A stretch of 64,000 nt of DNA from Acidobacteriota bacterium (lineage in GTDB: Bacteria; Acidobacteriota; Terriglobia; Acidiferrales; UBA7541): assembly GCA_021788095.1 (NCBI GenBank), contig JAJYLB010000017.1, positions 1 through 64,000 on the forward strand. The letters are read 5' to 3'. Under the pieces are notes generated by a model, which worked only from the letters and a program-made list of their open reading frames with translations, ran no database searches and was not told the origin of the DNA. The position numbers were made by a program, and so were the translations under genes. Numbering within the stretch: the stretch's first letter is position 1; each line of letters opens with the position of its first letter. Of the stretch, positions 35,882 to 46,189 are shown in pieces.

Positions 35882-36878
35882 GAGCGGGCTCACTATCTAC
35901 GATCCGATCGACATCGGGGACCCCAGGCTTTGGATCCCGGCGTCCGCGCTTGAATCACTATTGGGTGCCGCGCTGGATGGCATCGAGCTAGGCGGGCTCC
36001 CGCTCCGAACGCGATCGAAGGCTGTCAAAACGGCGGTCTGTAGGGCCCTCGGTTATCCGGTGCCCGGGAGCTTTCGTAAAACGCGCCCACGCTTCCCGGG
36101 ACAGCGCTTCGATACATATACGCAAAAGTCCACAAACCTCCAGGTCTGGAACGAGGAGCTTGTTCCGACCAGGCGCTACGTCATCATCCAGATCTCGAAC
36201 GCGGGCGTCGTGCGGAAGGTGAAGGTTGTTACCGGTGACGCCCTCGCGCACCTTGATACAACTGGCACGCTCACCCAAAAATACCAGGCCCGCCTCGTGT
36301 GCGGGGACGAGACCGCCGAGCTCGTCTCTGCCGCCGATACGGGGGTCGTGCGGCCGGCGGCGAATCCCAACGCGGTCCTCCGGGGCGCGGCGCCAACCGA
36401 CGACCCGAGTCCGGGAGGCATCCTTCCAATCGCTACCGCGTTTGCCCGTCTCCGGGCTCTTGTGGGTGCCTCCTTCCCTGACTGGGGCTCCGATCAGGAA
36501 CGGCGAAGGGGCGCCGAGCTCCACCGGCTCGTCTGTGGGAGGCTCGGCTATACCACGTACGCCGACGACGGCCGATTCCCGGACATTCGAAACCAGCTGC
36601 TCGAGGTCAAGCTCCAGACCTCGCCCACCATTGACCTTGGCTTGGTCCGTCCCGACAGGCATGACCCGCTCGACATCCCCAGGCTTGGAGGCAGTCAGGT
36701 TCGCCACTGCGATGTGCGGTACGCCCTGTTTCGCGCGACTACAGACGGAGCCACCGTGGTCGTCACCCACCTTTTCCTCGCGACGGGCGAAGACTTCTTC
36801 TCGCGCTTCCCCCAATTCCAGGGGAAGGTGCTTAACAGGAAACTTCAAATTCCGTTGCCTGCCGATTTCTTCGACTGA
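35835..36878 (+). CDS. Type II restriction endonuclease with PD-EVK site
   Basis: 347 residues. A PD-(D/E)xK site is clear: RFPDIRNQLLEVKLQTSPT, with Asp250, Glu257 and Lys259. The C-terminal block RATTDGATVVVTHLFLATGE and the end KVLNRKLQIPLPADFF are conserved in a group of nucleases encoded beside adenine methylases. The recognition site cannot be predicted. Start ATG 35835 lies within the end of the XRE gene. Its last 34 bases overlap the convergent methyltransferase gene. With the XRE gene and methyltransferase it forms the second R-M system of the window. Confidence 0.78.
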   Translation: MRKAVDPGFYVGNIRKSGLTIYDPIDIGDPRLWIPASALESLLGAALDGIELGGLPLRTRSKAVKTAVCRALGYPVPGSFRKTRPRFPGQRFDTYTQKSTNLQVWNEELVPTRRYVIIQISNAGVVRKVKVVTGDALAHLDTTGTLTQKYQARLVCGDETAELVSAADTGVVRPAANPNAVLRGAAPTDDPSPGGILPIATAFARLRALVGASFPDWGSDQERRRGAELHRLVCGRLGYTTYADDGRFPDIRNQLLEVKLQTSPTIDLGLVRPDRHDPLDIPRLGGSQVRHCDVRYALFRATTDGATVVVTHLFLATGEDFFSRFPQFQGKVLNRKLQIPLPADFFD

Positions 36879-38593
36879 GCGACACCGAAAGCCCTCCACA
36901 CAAGGTCGTCGAGCCGCATTTCGAGGCTCTTTGCTGCCGGCGAGGGGGTTAGCCTGTAGATTTCCTTGGCGAGGTCCACCATTGCTCGTGATTCCGCGCG
37001 TGAGGGATCCGGCAACGGGAAGCTTTCAACGTATTGCGTCATGAACCGACGCCGCCCCGCGTAGAGCTTGTTATGGAAGCGGCGGTCGTAGAAAGCCTCC
37101 GCGAACGATGAGTTGGCAACGGCGAGTGCGAGCCACAGCCGATCCGTGTCTATGCCGGCCCGAGGGCTCAACCAATAGCAGTCCCCGTTCACAACCGTTC
37201 CATCTAAGTCCATCCAGAAGGTCGGGGCGTCGCAGATGTCTCGGAAGACTAGTTTGGCGCGTTCCCAGGCCCCCGGGTCCTGAGGCACCCAAATTTCATA
37301 CCACCGGCGCCCCGCTTGCATTAAGTACGGTCGAGCCTCTAGTCTCGGCCTGTGCTTTTCGAGATATGCCGCTGACGCCGGGTAGCGAGAGAGATCGGCG
37401 GGCTCGCGCAGCCCCCGGTCGTTCACCACGTGCGGGTACAGAATTCTCCTGCGGAGCTTCGGAGAATCGGCCTTAAACCGTCGGCCGACATGGTGGGTGG
37501 TGAGAGGGTGGAGGAGTTCGGGCACGCCCCTTTCCGCGACGGCATCCCAATCCGACCTGATGAAGACGTCGTCGGCGCACGTTTTGATCCCGACGCGGAT
37601 GCTCCCAATGTCCCCGAAGCTGCGCCAGGTGTTCTCGGCGACGGTTTTTAGCCAGGTCTCGCTTCCGTCCGTCGCCACCCGCCAAACGTCGTCGACATCT
37701 CCGGTCAAGTGGAGCGACCCGTGCGTAACCTGAAAGCGCCGCCCGTCCTCAACAGAAACTACCCCCGACCTGGCCAGGGCCTCGATGGGGTCGCGCGCCG
37801 AACAGGACGCCGGCTCCTCGGTCCGGTAGACTGACGTAAACGCAGGATTCGCCCGGCCCCGCGCCTCGCCCTTTGTGAGCAGCACGATGGCGGGCAGGAC
37901 GGCGGCGTCGAATAACTTCGTGTCCCCCAGGTCCCACACGTGCTCAACGCGGACGCCTTCTCGAAGCGCTCTCCGGACGGCGGCGCCCGAGCGCGTAGTC
38001 ATGAAGCGGTTTGAAACGATGAACCCCGCCACGCCATCCGGATTCAAGACCTCGATCATCCCTAGGATGAAGGCGTGATAAAGGTCGACCCGCCCGGCAA
38101 GCCCAAAGTGAGCGGCCAGCGACTGAGCGTGGGCAGCTCCCATGATCTGCGTCCGCACGTACGGCGGGTTCGCTATGACCGCGTCGAACCCGCTTCTAGG
38201 GTCGGCTCCGCAGAAAAGGGGCAAGGGCCTACTCGGCCGGCCTGCGTACTCCAGAAAATCAGTGGCCTGAAGGTGCACGCGAGCCAGGGGGAACGTTCCA
38301 CGGATAGCCTTCTCCGCAACCGAAAGAGACCCTGGGTTAGTGTCGAATCCATAGACTTCGATTTCCCGGGCCCGGGCTTCGCCCAATTCCCTAAGCAAGC
38401 TCAGCAGGAGCGCACCTTCGCCCACCGCTGGATCCAGCACCCGGGCCACCCGATGTTTTGCCCGCCGGAGCCTCCCAACAATCTGCCGGGCAACGAAGTC
38501 CGCCAGTCTTACGGGGGTGAAGGTAGCCCCGCCTGCCTTTTCCTCTGTCACAAACCTGTATCGGGCGGGGGACTTAGAGCGCCATAAATCCAT
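36845..38593 (-). CDS. N6-adenine DNA methyltransferase, class gamma (Eco57I/TaqI-like)
   Basis: About 582 residues. Motif I VLDPAVGEGALL (Asp54) precedes motif IV ANPPYVRTQI (NPPY 142-145): the gamma order of TaqI and Eco57I enzymes that make N6-methyladenine. TFTPVRLADFVARQIV is the motif X region. The C-terminal third (LAVANSSFAEAFYDRRFHNKLYAGRRRFM) is a target-recognition domain. It faces the nuclease gene and should protect the same site. ATG 38593 fits a promoter just upstream; MTTRSINHMD from 38617 is the alternative. Together with 35591-36878 it forms an R-M system that was probably acquired horizontally. Confidence 0.88.
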   Translation of the reverse strand: MDLWRSKSPARYRFVTEEKAGGATFTPVRLADFVARQIVGRLRRAKHRVARVLDPAVGEGALLLSLLRELGEARAREIEVYGFDTNPGSLSVAEKAIRGTFPLARVHLQATDFLEYAGRPSRPLPLFCGADPRSGFDAVIANPPYVRTQIMGAAHAQSLAAHFGLAGRVDLYHAFILGMIEVLNPDGVAGFIVSNRFMTTRSGAAVRRALREGVRVEHVWDLGDTKLFDAAVLPAIVLLTKGEARGRANPAFTSVYRTEEPASCSARDPIEALARSGVVSVEDGRRFQVTHGSLHLTGDVDDVWRVATDGSETWLKTVAENTWRSFGDIGSIRVGIKTCADDVFIRSDWDAVAERGVPELLHPLTTHHVGRRFKADSPKLRRRILYPHVVNDRGLREPADLSRYPASAAYLEKHRPRLEARPYLMQAGRRWYEIWVPQDPGAWERAKLVFRDICDAPTFWMDLDGTVVNGDCYWLSPRAGIDTDRLWLALAVANSSFAEAFYDRRFHNKLYAGRRRFMTQYVESFPLPDPSRAESRAMVDLAKEIYRLTPSPAAKSLEMRLDDLVWRAFGVAQSKKSAGNGI

Positions 38594-38600
38594 ATGGTTA

Positions 38601-38629
38601 ATGCTACGCGTAGTCATCAAAAGTTTCAA
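38601..38629 (-). promoter_or_regulatory. Promoter for the gamma-class methyltransferase; possibly leaderless
   Basis: Minus strand TTGAAA (38629-38624), 17-base spacer, TAGCAT (38606-38601). The expected start is at about 38594, which would put the ATG at 38593 at or within a base or two of the 5' end. No ribosome site is present, which fits a leaderless message. Confidence 0.5.
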
Positions 38630-38954
38630 CGCCCGTCCTGCTTGCATCGGCACTGGCGAAGTCTGCCGCCCGGCTGGGGCGCGGGATTCCGTGACGCGCC
38701 CAGTTCCCATAGCGCCTCTGGAGCCGAGGGCGTCGCTGGGTGGGACCGGGGGCATGGGCAGTGGAGCCCGTACGGCAAAAGACGCCGGCGAGACGCCCGC
38801 GTTACAACAAATTGCAACGCGCGGGGCGAGTGGGAGCGGCGGCGAAATTCGCGTTCAGTGCGCGACGCAACCGGGACGGCGAAAGAGGCCGGCAGGATGC
38901 CGGCGTTACAACAAACGGCGCCGCACAACTTTCAAAAGCTGCCAGATGGTCTAG
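38630..38954. other. Repeat-containing region between the second R-M system and the DUF2520 gene
   Basis: About 325 bases with no gene. It holds a perfect hairpin GCCGGCAGGATGCCGGC (38888-38904) followed by GTTACAACAAA, and an imperfect copy (38782-38811) CGCCGGCGAGACGCCCGCG followed by the same GTTACAACAA. A further copy is at 16747-16774. These look like a dispersed REP-like family. Confidence 0.6.
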
Positions 38955-39794
38955 CTATTTCCGCATTCCGAGGAGCTTGGTTTGCAGGCGGGTGAGGGCG
39001 CGATAGGCGGCCAGATACTCCGCGGGCCACTTCTTCAACTCGCGTTCGTGAAGGCGGATCGTCGCTTGGTCGCCTCGAGCGACGGGCCCGGTCCAAGCGC
39101 CTCGCGGGCCGAGTTGGCGGTAATTTTCAAGAGTTTGGCGCGCGAGCGGCAGCAGCGCGCCGAGCGCCTGGCGCCGGTGAAAGCCCGCGCTTTCGAGCAG
39201 GCACACGCCCGCTTCGAGCAGGGCAAGCAGGTGCGGGGAGGCAAAGGCGCCGGCGGCGTGGTAGGCGGCTTTCGAGCGTCGGTCCATCACGATGGGTAAG
39301 CCGCCGAGTTCGCGCGCCAGACGCGCAGCGAGGCGGCGTGCCGCCCGCTGGCCTTCGATCGCGATGGTGATGCCTTCGAGCGAGGCCGGCCGCGAGGCTG
39401 CGGCGCTGCGGGCGAACGTCTGCATGGGATGGAACGAGCCGACGGCGGCGCCACGGCGCGCCAGCGGCGCGAGCGCCTCGCTCCCCAGCGCGCCGCTCGC
39501 GTGCAGAACGACGCGGCGGGCGAGCGAGCTGCGGTGGAGTTTCGCCAGTTCCCGAGCTACGGAGGCGATCGCGTCGTCGGGAGTCGCGACGAGAATGAGG
39601 GCGGCATCCAGGGCTTCGGGCACGAGGCGGGAACAGGGCTTGCCCGCTCCGATGGCTCGCACCGCGGCCCGAGCCGTGGCCGGCGAGCGAGTCACCACGG
39701 CCCCCACTCGCCACCCGCAACCAGCGAGCCGGCGGCCGAGTTCCCGGCCTGCGCGGCCCGCGCCGACGATGGCCAGCGTCTTTTTCCGAACCAT
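38955..39794 (-). CDS. Rossmann/DUF2520-domain oxidoreductase-like protein
   Basis: About 279 residues. The N-terminus KKTLAIVGAGRAGRELGRRL is a Rossmann dinucleotide-binding loop; LILVATPDDAIASVARELAK is the matching second half. The C-terminal DUF2520 helical domain follows (SAAYHAAGAFASPHLLALL, EAGVCLLESAGF). Proteins of this arrangement resemble F420- or NADP-linked reductases, with the DUF2520 part closest to ketopantoate-type or proline-type reductase C-domains, but the substrate is unknown. ATG 39794 fits the family length; the region upstream is not conserved. No operon partners. Confidence 0.8.
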   Translation of the reverse strand: MVRKKTLAIVGAGRAGRELGRRLAGCGWRVGAVVTRSPATARAAVRAIGAGKPCSRLVPEALDAALILVATPDDAIASVARELAKLHRSSLARRVVLHASGALGSEALAPLARRGAAVGSFHPMQTFARSAAASRPASLEGITIAIEGQRAARRLAARLARELGGLPIVMDRRSKAAYHAAGAFASPHLLALLEAGVCLLESAGFHRRQALGALLPLARQTLENYRQLGPRGAWTGPVARGDQATIRLHERELKKWPAEYLAAYRALTRLQTKLLGMRK

Positions 39795-39898
39795 GGCTGT
39801 GGTAGCATAACTCGTTCCGAAGCTTCGCGCGCGGAACGATCGCACGGGACTCCTGGCGGGGCGGGACCAGAACGCTTCGGTGTTTTTCAGAAATTCGC

Positions 39899-41053
39899 GT
39901 GCACCTCTTGGAAGCCATTCTGCTTGGTGTCGCCGCCGGATTTTGGGTCGTTTACGGCGGCTACTGCCTTTTGCGGATTCATGCCCTGCCCCGCGTCCGC
40001 CGCTACGCGCCGGCGCCGAGGGAGGGCGAATTCGTTTCGGTCCTGGTGGCGGCGCGGGACGAGGAGCGCCCGCTTCCCGAAGCCATGGCCTCTCTGCTGG
40101 CCCAGCGGCAAGTCCACTACGAAGTGATCGCGGTCGACGACCGGTCGAGCGACGCGACGGGAGCTATCCTCGACGACTTCGCCGCGCGGGACGAGCGATT
40201 GCGCGTTTGTCACGTGCGGGAGCTGCCGCCGGGATGGATGGGCAAACCGTACGCGCTCGAAACCGGGTACGAATCGGCGCGCGGCGATTGGCTGCTCTTC
40301 ACCGACGCCGACGTCCGGTTCCATCCCGAAACGCTCGGCCGGGCGCTGGCTCTGGCTCGCGAGCAGAACCTCGATCATTTGACCTTGATTGCCTCGCTCG
40401 ATATGAGCGGCTTCTGGGAGCATGCGGCGCTCAGCTACATCGCGCTCGCCTTTCTGCTGGGCATCCGCCCGTGGCTGGTCGATAAGCCCAGCGCCGGAAG
40501 CTACATGGGGATTGGGGCGTTTCAACTGGTGCGCCGCGAAGCCTACGAAGCCGCGGGCGGGCACCGCCGCTTGGCGATGGAAGTGGTGGACGACATGAAG
40601 CTCGGGAAAATGGTCAAGCGCGCCGGCTTCCGCTCGGCCGTGGGCATCGCCGATGAATTCGTGCGGATCCGGTGGCAGGAGGGTCTCGGGAACGTCATCG
40701 CGGGGCTCACCAAGAACATGTTTGCCGGCATGAGCTTTCGCATCTGGAAAGCCGTCGGGACTTTCTTCGCCGTCATGATTCTGAGCGTCGTTCCCTTCGC
40801 GGCCTTGGGTTTCGCGCACGGTTGGGCGTTGGGCTTGGCGATCGCGGCGGCGGCGGGCGCCATCGGTTTCAATATCGCGGTGTTGCGGGGATCGGGCGCC
40901 GAGGCCCCGCTCTACGGCTTCGCGCACCCGGTGGGCGCGTTGCTTTTCAGTTGGATCGCCATTCGCTCGATGACCGTGACGCTCCGCCAGGGCGGCATCG
41001 TCTGGCGCGGCACCTTTTACCCGCTGGACGAGCTCCGCCGCGGCTCGGTCTAG
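39899..41053 (+). CDS. Membrane-bound family 2 glycosyltransferase
   Basis: 384 residues with a GT-A domain: VSVLVAARDEERPLPEAMAS, VDDRSSDATGAIL, the LLFTDADVRFHPETL metal site, and a QLVRREAYEAAGGHRRLAMEVVDD acceptor/base block (the EVVDD replaces the usual ED). A hydrophobic anchor begins the protein and four hydrophobic segments end it. The layout resembles carotenoid or hopanoid glycosyltransferases (CrtQ/HpnB-like), so it may glycosylate a lipid. GTG 39899 is the chosen start. The TAG stop lies in the CTAG target site of an inverted-repeat element. Confidence 0.83.
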   Translation: MHLLEAILLGVAAGFWVVYGGYCLLRIHALPRVRRYAPAPREGEFVSVLVAARDEERPLPEAMASLLAQRQVHYEVIAVDDRSSDATGAILDDFAARDERLRVCHVRELPPGWMGKPYALETGYESARGDWLLFTDADVRFHPETLGRALALAREQNLDHLTLIASLDMSGFWEHAALSYIALAFLLGIRPWLVDKPSAGSYMGIGAFQLVRREAYEAAGGHRRLAMEVVDDMKLGKMVKRAGFRSAVGIADEFVRIRWQEGLGNVIAGLTKNMFAGMSFRIWKAVGTFFAVMILSVVPFAALGFAHGWALGLAIAAAAGAIGFNIAVLRGSGAEAPLYGFAHPVGALLFSWIAIRSMTVTLRQGGIVWRGTFYPLDELRRGSV

Positions 41054-41184
41054 CAGGGTGCTGCAAAAGGCCCGTAGCACAGCCACTCTTGGCTGTGCAA
41101 ACCGGCCAATTCCAGCAAACACAGACCCGGCATCAACCCGCCCGCAACCTCAAACCCTCCCGCCCAGCCTCTTCCGGCACCCTG
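41054..41184. mobile_element. 131-bp inverted-repeat element with CTAG target duplication
   Basis: Ends CAGGGTGC (left) and GCACCCTG (right) are inverted, flanked by CTAG at 41050-41053 and 41185-41188. After the left end it shares CTGCAAAAGGC with the nested element at 22793-22911, and it contains the hairpin GCACAGCCA-CTCT-TGGCTGTGC. It follows directly after the glycosyltransferase stop codon. Internal sequence differs from the other copies. Confidence 0.72.
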
Positions 41185-41330
41185 CTAGAATCCAATCGTC
41201 TTCCCGCCCAGTACCCCCCTCCGTTCCGCGTTGACGCAAGCAAAGCGAATTCGTAGACTCAGGGAACCGGGATGCCCGCTCAAACCCCCATTCACGGCGT
41301 GGCGCGCTCCTGCGCGGACGCGAGAGCCTG

Positions 41331-43373
41331 ATGGTCCAGGTACCGGAATGGTCGCGCGCCGAAAACGAGCGGTTCCAGGTGCTGCTCGAGTCGGCGCCAG
41401 ACGCGGTGGTCATCGTGGATGCCGCCGGAAGAATCACCCTCGTTAACCAGCAAACCGAGAAGCTGTTCGGCTACCGGCGTGAGGAGCTGCTCGGGCAGCC
41501 GGTGGAAATGCTCGTGCCCCAGCCGCTTCGCCGCGCTCACGCCGCTCAGCGCAACTCCTATTCCGCTCATCCCCACGCCCGGCCCATGGGCTCCGGGCTC
41601 GAGCTGCACGGCATGCGGAAGGACGGCACGCAGTTCCCTGTCGAAATCAGCTTGAGTCCGGCGCGGACGGCGACCGGGCTGGAAGTTTTCAGCACGATCC
41701 GCGATATCAGCGACAGGCGGCGGTTGGAAACCGAATTGCGGCGGGCGAAGCAGCAGCTCGAAGCGCGCATTCAGCAGAGGACGGACGAACTGGCGCAGAC
41801 GGTGCAGAGTTTGCAGACGGAGGTTGCCGAGCGCCAACGGTCCGAGGAAGCCACCGAGCGGCTGGCGGCCATCGTCGAATCCTCCGACGACGCCATCATC
41901 GGTGAGACGCTGGATGGCACGATCCTGACGTGGAATGGCGGAGCCCAGCGGCTCTACGGCTACTCGCCGAGCGAAACCAGAGGCCGGTCCGTCAAGTTGC
42001 TCGCGCCGCCCGACCGGGTCCACGAAATGGACGAAATTCTCGGGCGGCTCAGGGTGGGCGAGCGCATGCGCCACTTCGAAACCGTCCGCGTAGCCAAGGA
42101 CGGCCGGCGCGTGGATATCTCGCTTTCGGTTTTTCCCGTGCTGGACGGCGCGGGCACGCCCATCGCCGCCGCCACCATCGCTCGCGATATCACCGACCGC
42201 AAGCGGCTCGAACGGCAGCTCCTCGAGTCTCACAAGATGGAAGCGATCGGGCGGCTGGCGGGGGGCGTGGCGCACGATTTCAACAACCTGTTGGGCGTGG
42301 TGTTGGGCGCGAGCGAGTTACTGGTGGCGGAAAGGGAGATCGCGGGCAAACATCGCAACGCCGTCGAAGGCATTCGCGAGGCCGCGCAGCGCGGCGCTTC
42401 CCTCACCTGCCAGCTTCTCACTTTCAGCCGGCAGCAGCTTTTCGAGCCCCGGATTCTCGATTTGAATGCGGCGCTGGACGGCGTGAAAGACATGCTCGGC
42501 CGGCTGGTGGGACCGGAAATCTTGCTCCATTACGCGCAGGCGCCCCAACTCGATCCCGTTCGCGCCGATCCCAGCCAGATGCTGCAGGTGATTCTGAACC
42601 TGGTGGCCAACGCTCGCGACGCGATGCCGGAGGGCGGCTTGGTGCGGATCGAGACGGCCAACGTGAAGCTCGACGAAGCGTACGCCAACGCCCACCCCGG
42701 CACCCGCCCCGGTTCCCACGTCATGCTCTCGATCGCCGACAACGGACCCGGCATGAATCCCGAGGTCCTCTCGCACATCTTCGAGCCGTTCTTCACCACG
42801 AAGAAAGGCGGCCAGGGCACGGGGTTGGGACTGGCCACGGCCTACGGCATCATCCAGCAGAGCGGCGGCTCGATTTGGGCCTACAGCGAGGAGGGGCGCG
42901 GAACCCTCTTCAAGATCTTCCTGCCCGCGACCAACCTCTTGGAGAGCGGAACCCAACCCGCCGAAGCGGAAGAAGAGGAAGGTCTCGAGCGGTTGCCCCG
43001 GGGAAACGAAACGGTGCTTCTGGTGGAGGATTCGCGCTTGCTGCTGGAAGTCACTTCGGAATTCCTGACTCGGCTGGGCTACAGCGTGCTCCCGGCCGAA
43101 GATGGGGAAGCGGCCTTGACCGTGGCTCAGCAGCACCCCGGCGAAATCCACCTCTTGCTGACCGATCTGGCCATGCCCGGAATGAATGGGCGGCAGCTAA
43201 GCGAGCGGCTTGTGGTCTCGCGACCCGCTCTGAAGCTGCTTTACACTTCCGGCTATGCCGGCCCCATGCTGGACGAGCGCCGGCTTCCTCCAGGCGAGGA
43301 CTGCTTCCTCGAAAAGCCCTACACGTGGCAAAGCCTGGCGTCGAAAGTCCGCCGAGTGCTCGATCGCCAGTAG
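41331..43373 (+). CDS. Hybrid sensor histidine kinase with two PAS domains and a receiver
   Basis: 680 residues. PAS 1 (about 15-130; LESAPDAVVIVDAAGRITLV), a Gln/Glu-rich coiled coil, PAS 2 (about 175-290; IVESSDDAIIGETLDGTILT), HisKA with His315 in GGVAHDFNNLLGVV, an ATPase with N-box NLVANARDAM, DNGPGM and GTGLGLATAYG, then a receiver with the phospho-Asp612 in LLTDLAMPGMNG. No membrane segment is present, so it senses a cytoplasmic signal. It autophosphorylates His315 and passes phosphate to Asp612. No separate response regulator is adjacent. ATG 41331 has a GAGAG upstream. Confidence 0.9.
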   Translation: MVQVPEWSRAENERFQVLLESAPDAVVIVDAAGRITLVNQQTEKLFGYRREELLGQPVEMLVPQPLRRAHAAQRNSYSAHPHARPMGSGLELHGMRKDGTQFPVEISLSPARTATGLEVFSTIRDISDRRRLETELRRAKQQLEARIQQRTDELAQTVQSLQTEVAERQRSEEATERLAAIVESSDDAIIGETLDGTILTWNGGAQRLYGYSPSETRGRSVKLLAPPDRVHEMDEILGRLRVGERMRHFETVRVAKDGRRVDISLSVFPVLDGAGTPIAAATIARDITDRKRLERQLLESHKMEAIGRLAGGVAHDFNNLLGVVLGASELLVAEREIAGKHRNAVEGIREAAQRGASLTCQLLTFSRQQLFEPRILDLNAALDGVKDMLGRLVGPEILLHYAQAPQLDPVRADPSQMLQVILNLVANARDAMPEGGLVRIETANVKLDEAYANAHPGTRPGSHVMLSIADNGPGMNPEVLSHIFEPFFTTKKGGQGTGLGLATAYGIIQQSGGSIWAYSEEGRGTLFKIFLPATNLLESGTQPAEAEEEEGLERLPRGNETVLLVEDSRLLLEVTSEFLTRLGYSVLPAEDGEAALTVAQQHPGEIHLLLTDLAMPGMNGRQLSERLVVSRPALKLLYTSGYAGPMLDERRLPPGEDCFLEKPYTWQSLASKVRRVLDRQ

Positions 43374-43908
43374 GCGAGACGACGCATCGTGAGCCCTACC
43401 CGCTCGCGTCGGGGGTGGGGAGCGACGTCTACAACCCTCGGGTCCCAGGCTGGCAACAGGCGCCTCTCCGCATCCGGCTTCGGTAGGGGCGGGGTCTCCC
43501 CGCCCTTCTCGGGGTGGCGCGGGCATTCTTGCCCGCGCGCCTTGGCCTCTTTCGAGGTTTAGACGTAGAGCCGCGGCCTTCAGCGCGGCACAATCCCCCG
43601 GCTAACCCGTCGCCAATCGGCCAACGATGGCAGCAAAAAGCCCTTTCTTTTCAGAGAGCTGCTGCTTGCAACCCGTCACAAAGATCCGGGTTAAACCATA
43701 CGTTACACGCTGTAACCCTCGTAGCGTATAGTGAAGAAAAAGGGAAGAACGACGCCACCCAATTCCCCGCGCCACAGCGACGGGTTAGAAAATCATCCCG
43801 CTGAAAACACTGCACTTCCCCTCGTCGCTCCTCACCTGCCTCCGACGGGTTTCCGAAGCCCGCACCGGCACCGGGGACCAGGCATGATTGGCGCGAAAGC
43901 ACGCGCCC
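43374..43908. other. Intergenic region with an operator-like inverted repeat
   Basis: About 535 bases between the histidine kinase and uvrB. Contains the perfect inverted repeat GTTACA-CGC-TGTAAC (43702-43716) within a wider pair ATACG (43698-43702) and CGTAT (43725-43729), next to TATAGT. This looks like a regulator site with a weak promoter. The short frame starting with a GTG just after it (43731) runs into uvrB antisense and was not accepted as a gene. Confidence 0.45.
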
Positions 43909-46032
<2,124 letters not shown>

Positions 46033-46079
46033 CTCCCCACGCGCTCCCCCGATCCCTAGAGGCAATTCCCCAAGCATAG

Positions 46080-46085
46080 ATTATA
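46080..46085 (-). promoter_or_regulatory. -10 element for uvrB
   Basis: Consensus TATAAT on the minus strand, about 48 bases before the chosen ATG. No good -35 hexamer lies at the right distance, so it may need an activator or an extended -10. Confidence 0.5.
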
Positions 46086-46151
46086 AGGGTCTGCCGCCGG
46101 CCGCGCGTTGCGCGGATCGGGCCGGAAAATCAATGACGGATTCACCGAGCG

Positions 46152-46180
46152 TTGACGTGGTTGGGAGTCCATCCTAAGAT
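46152..46180 (+). promoter_or_regulatory. Promoter for the Ser/Thr kinase; possibly leaderless
   Basis: TTGACG (46152-46157), 17-base spacer, TAAGAT (46175-46180). The expected start at about 46187 is within three bases of the GTG at 46190, and no ribosome site is present, so the message may be leaderless. Confidence 0.6.
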
Positions 46181-46189
46181 GCGGGGAAC

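Noticed and set aside
46033-46077. Upstream start of uvrB at 46077
   Set aside because: A TATAAT at 46080-46085 would start transcription between 46077 and 46032, so the shorter form is favoured.
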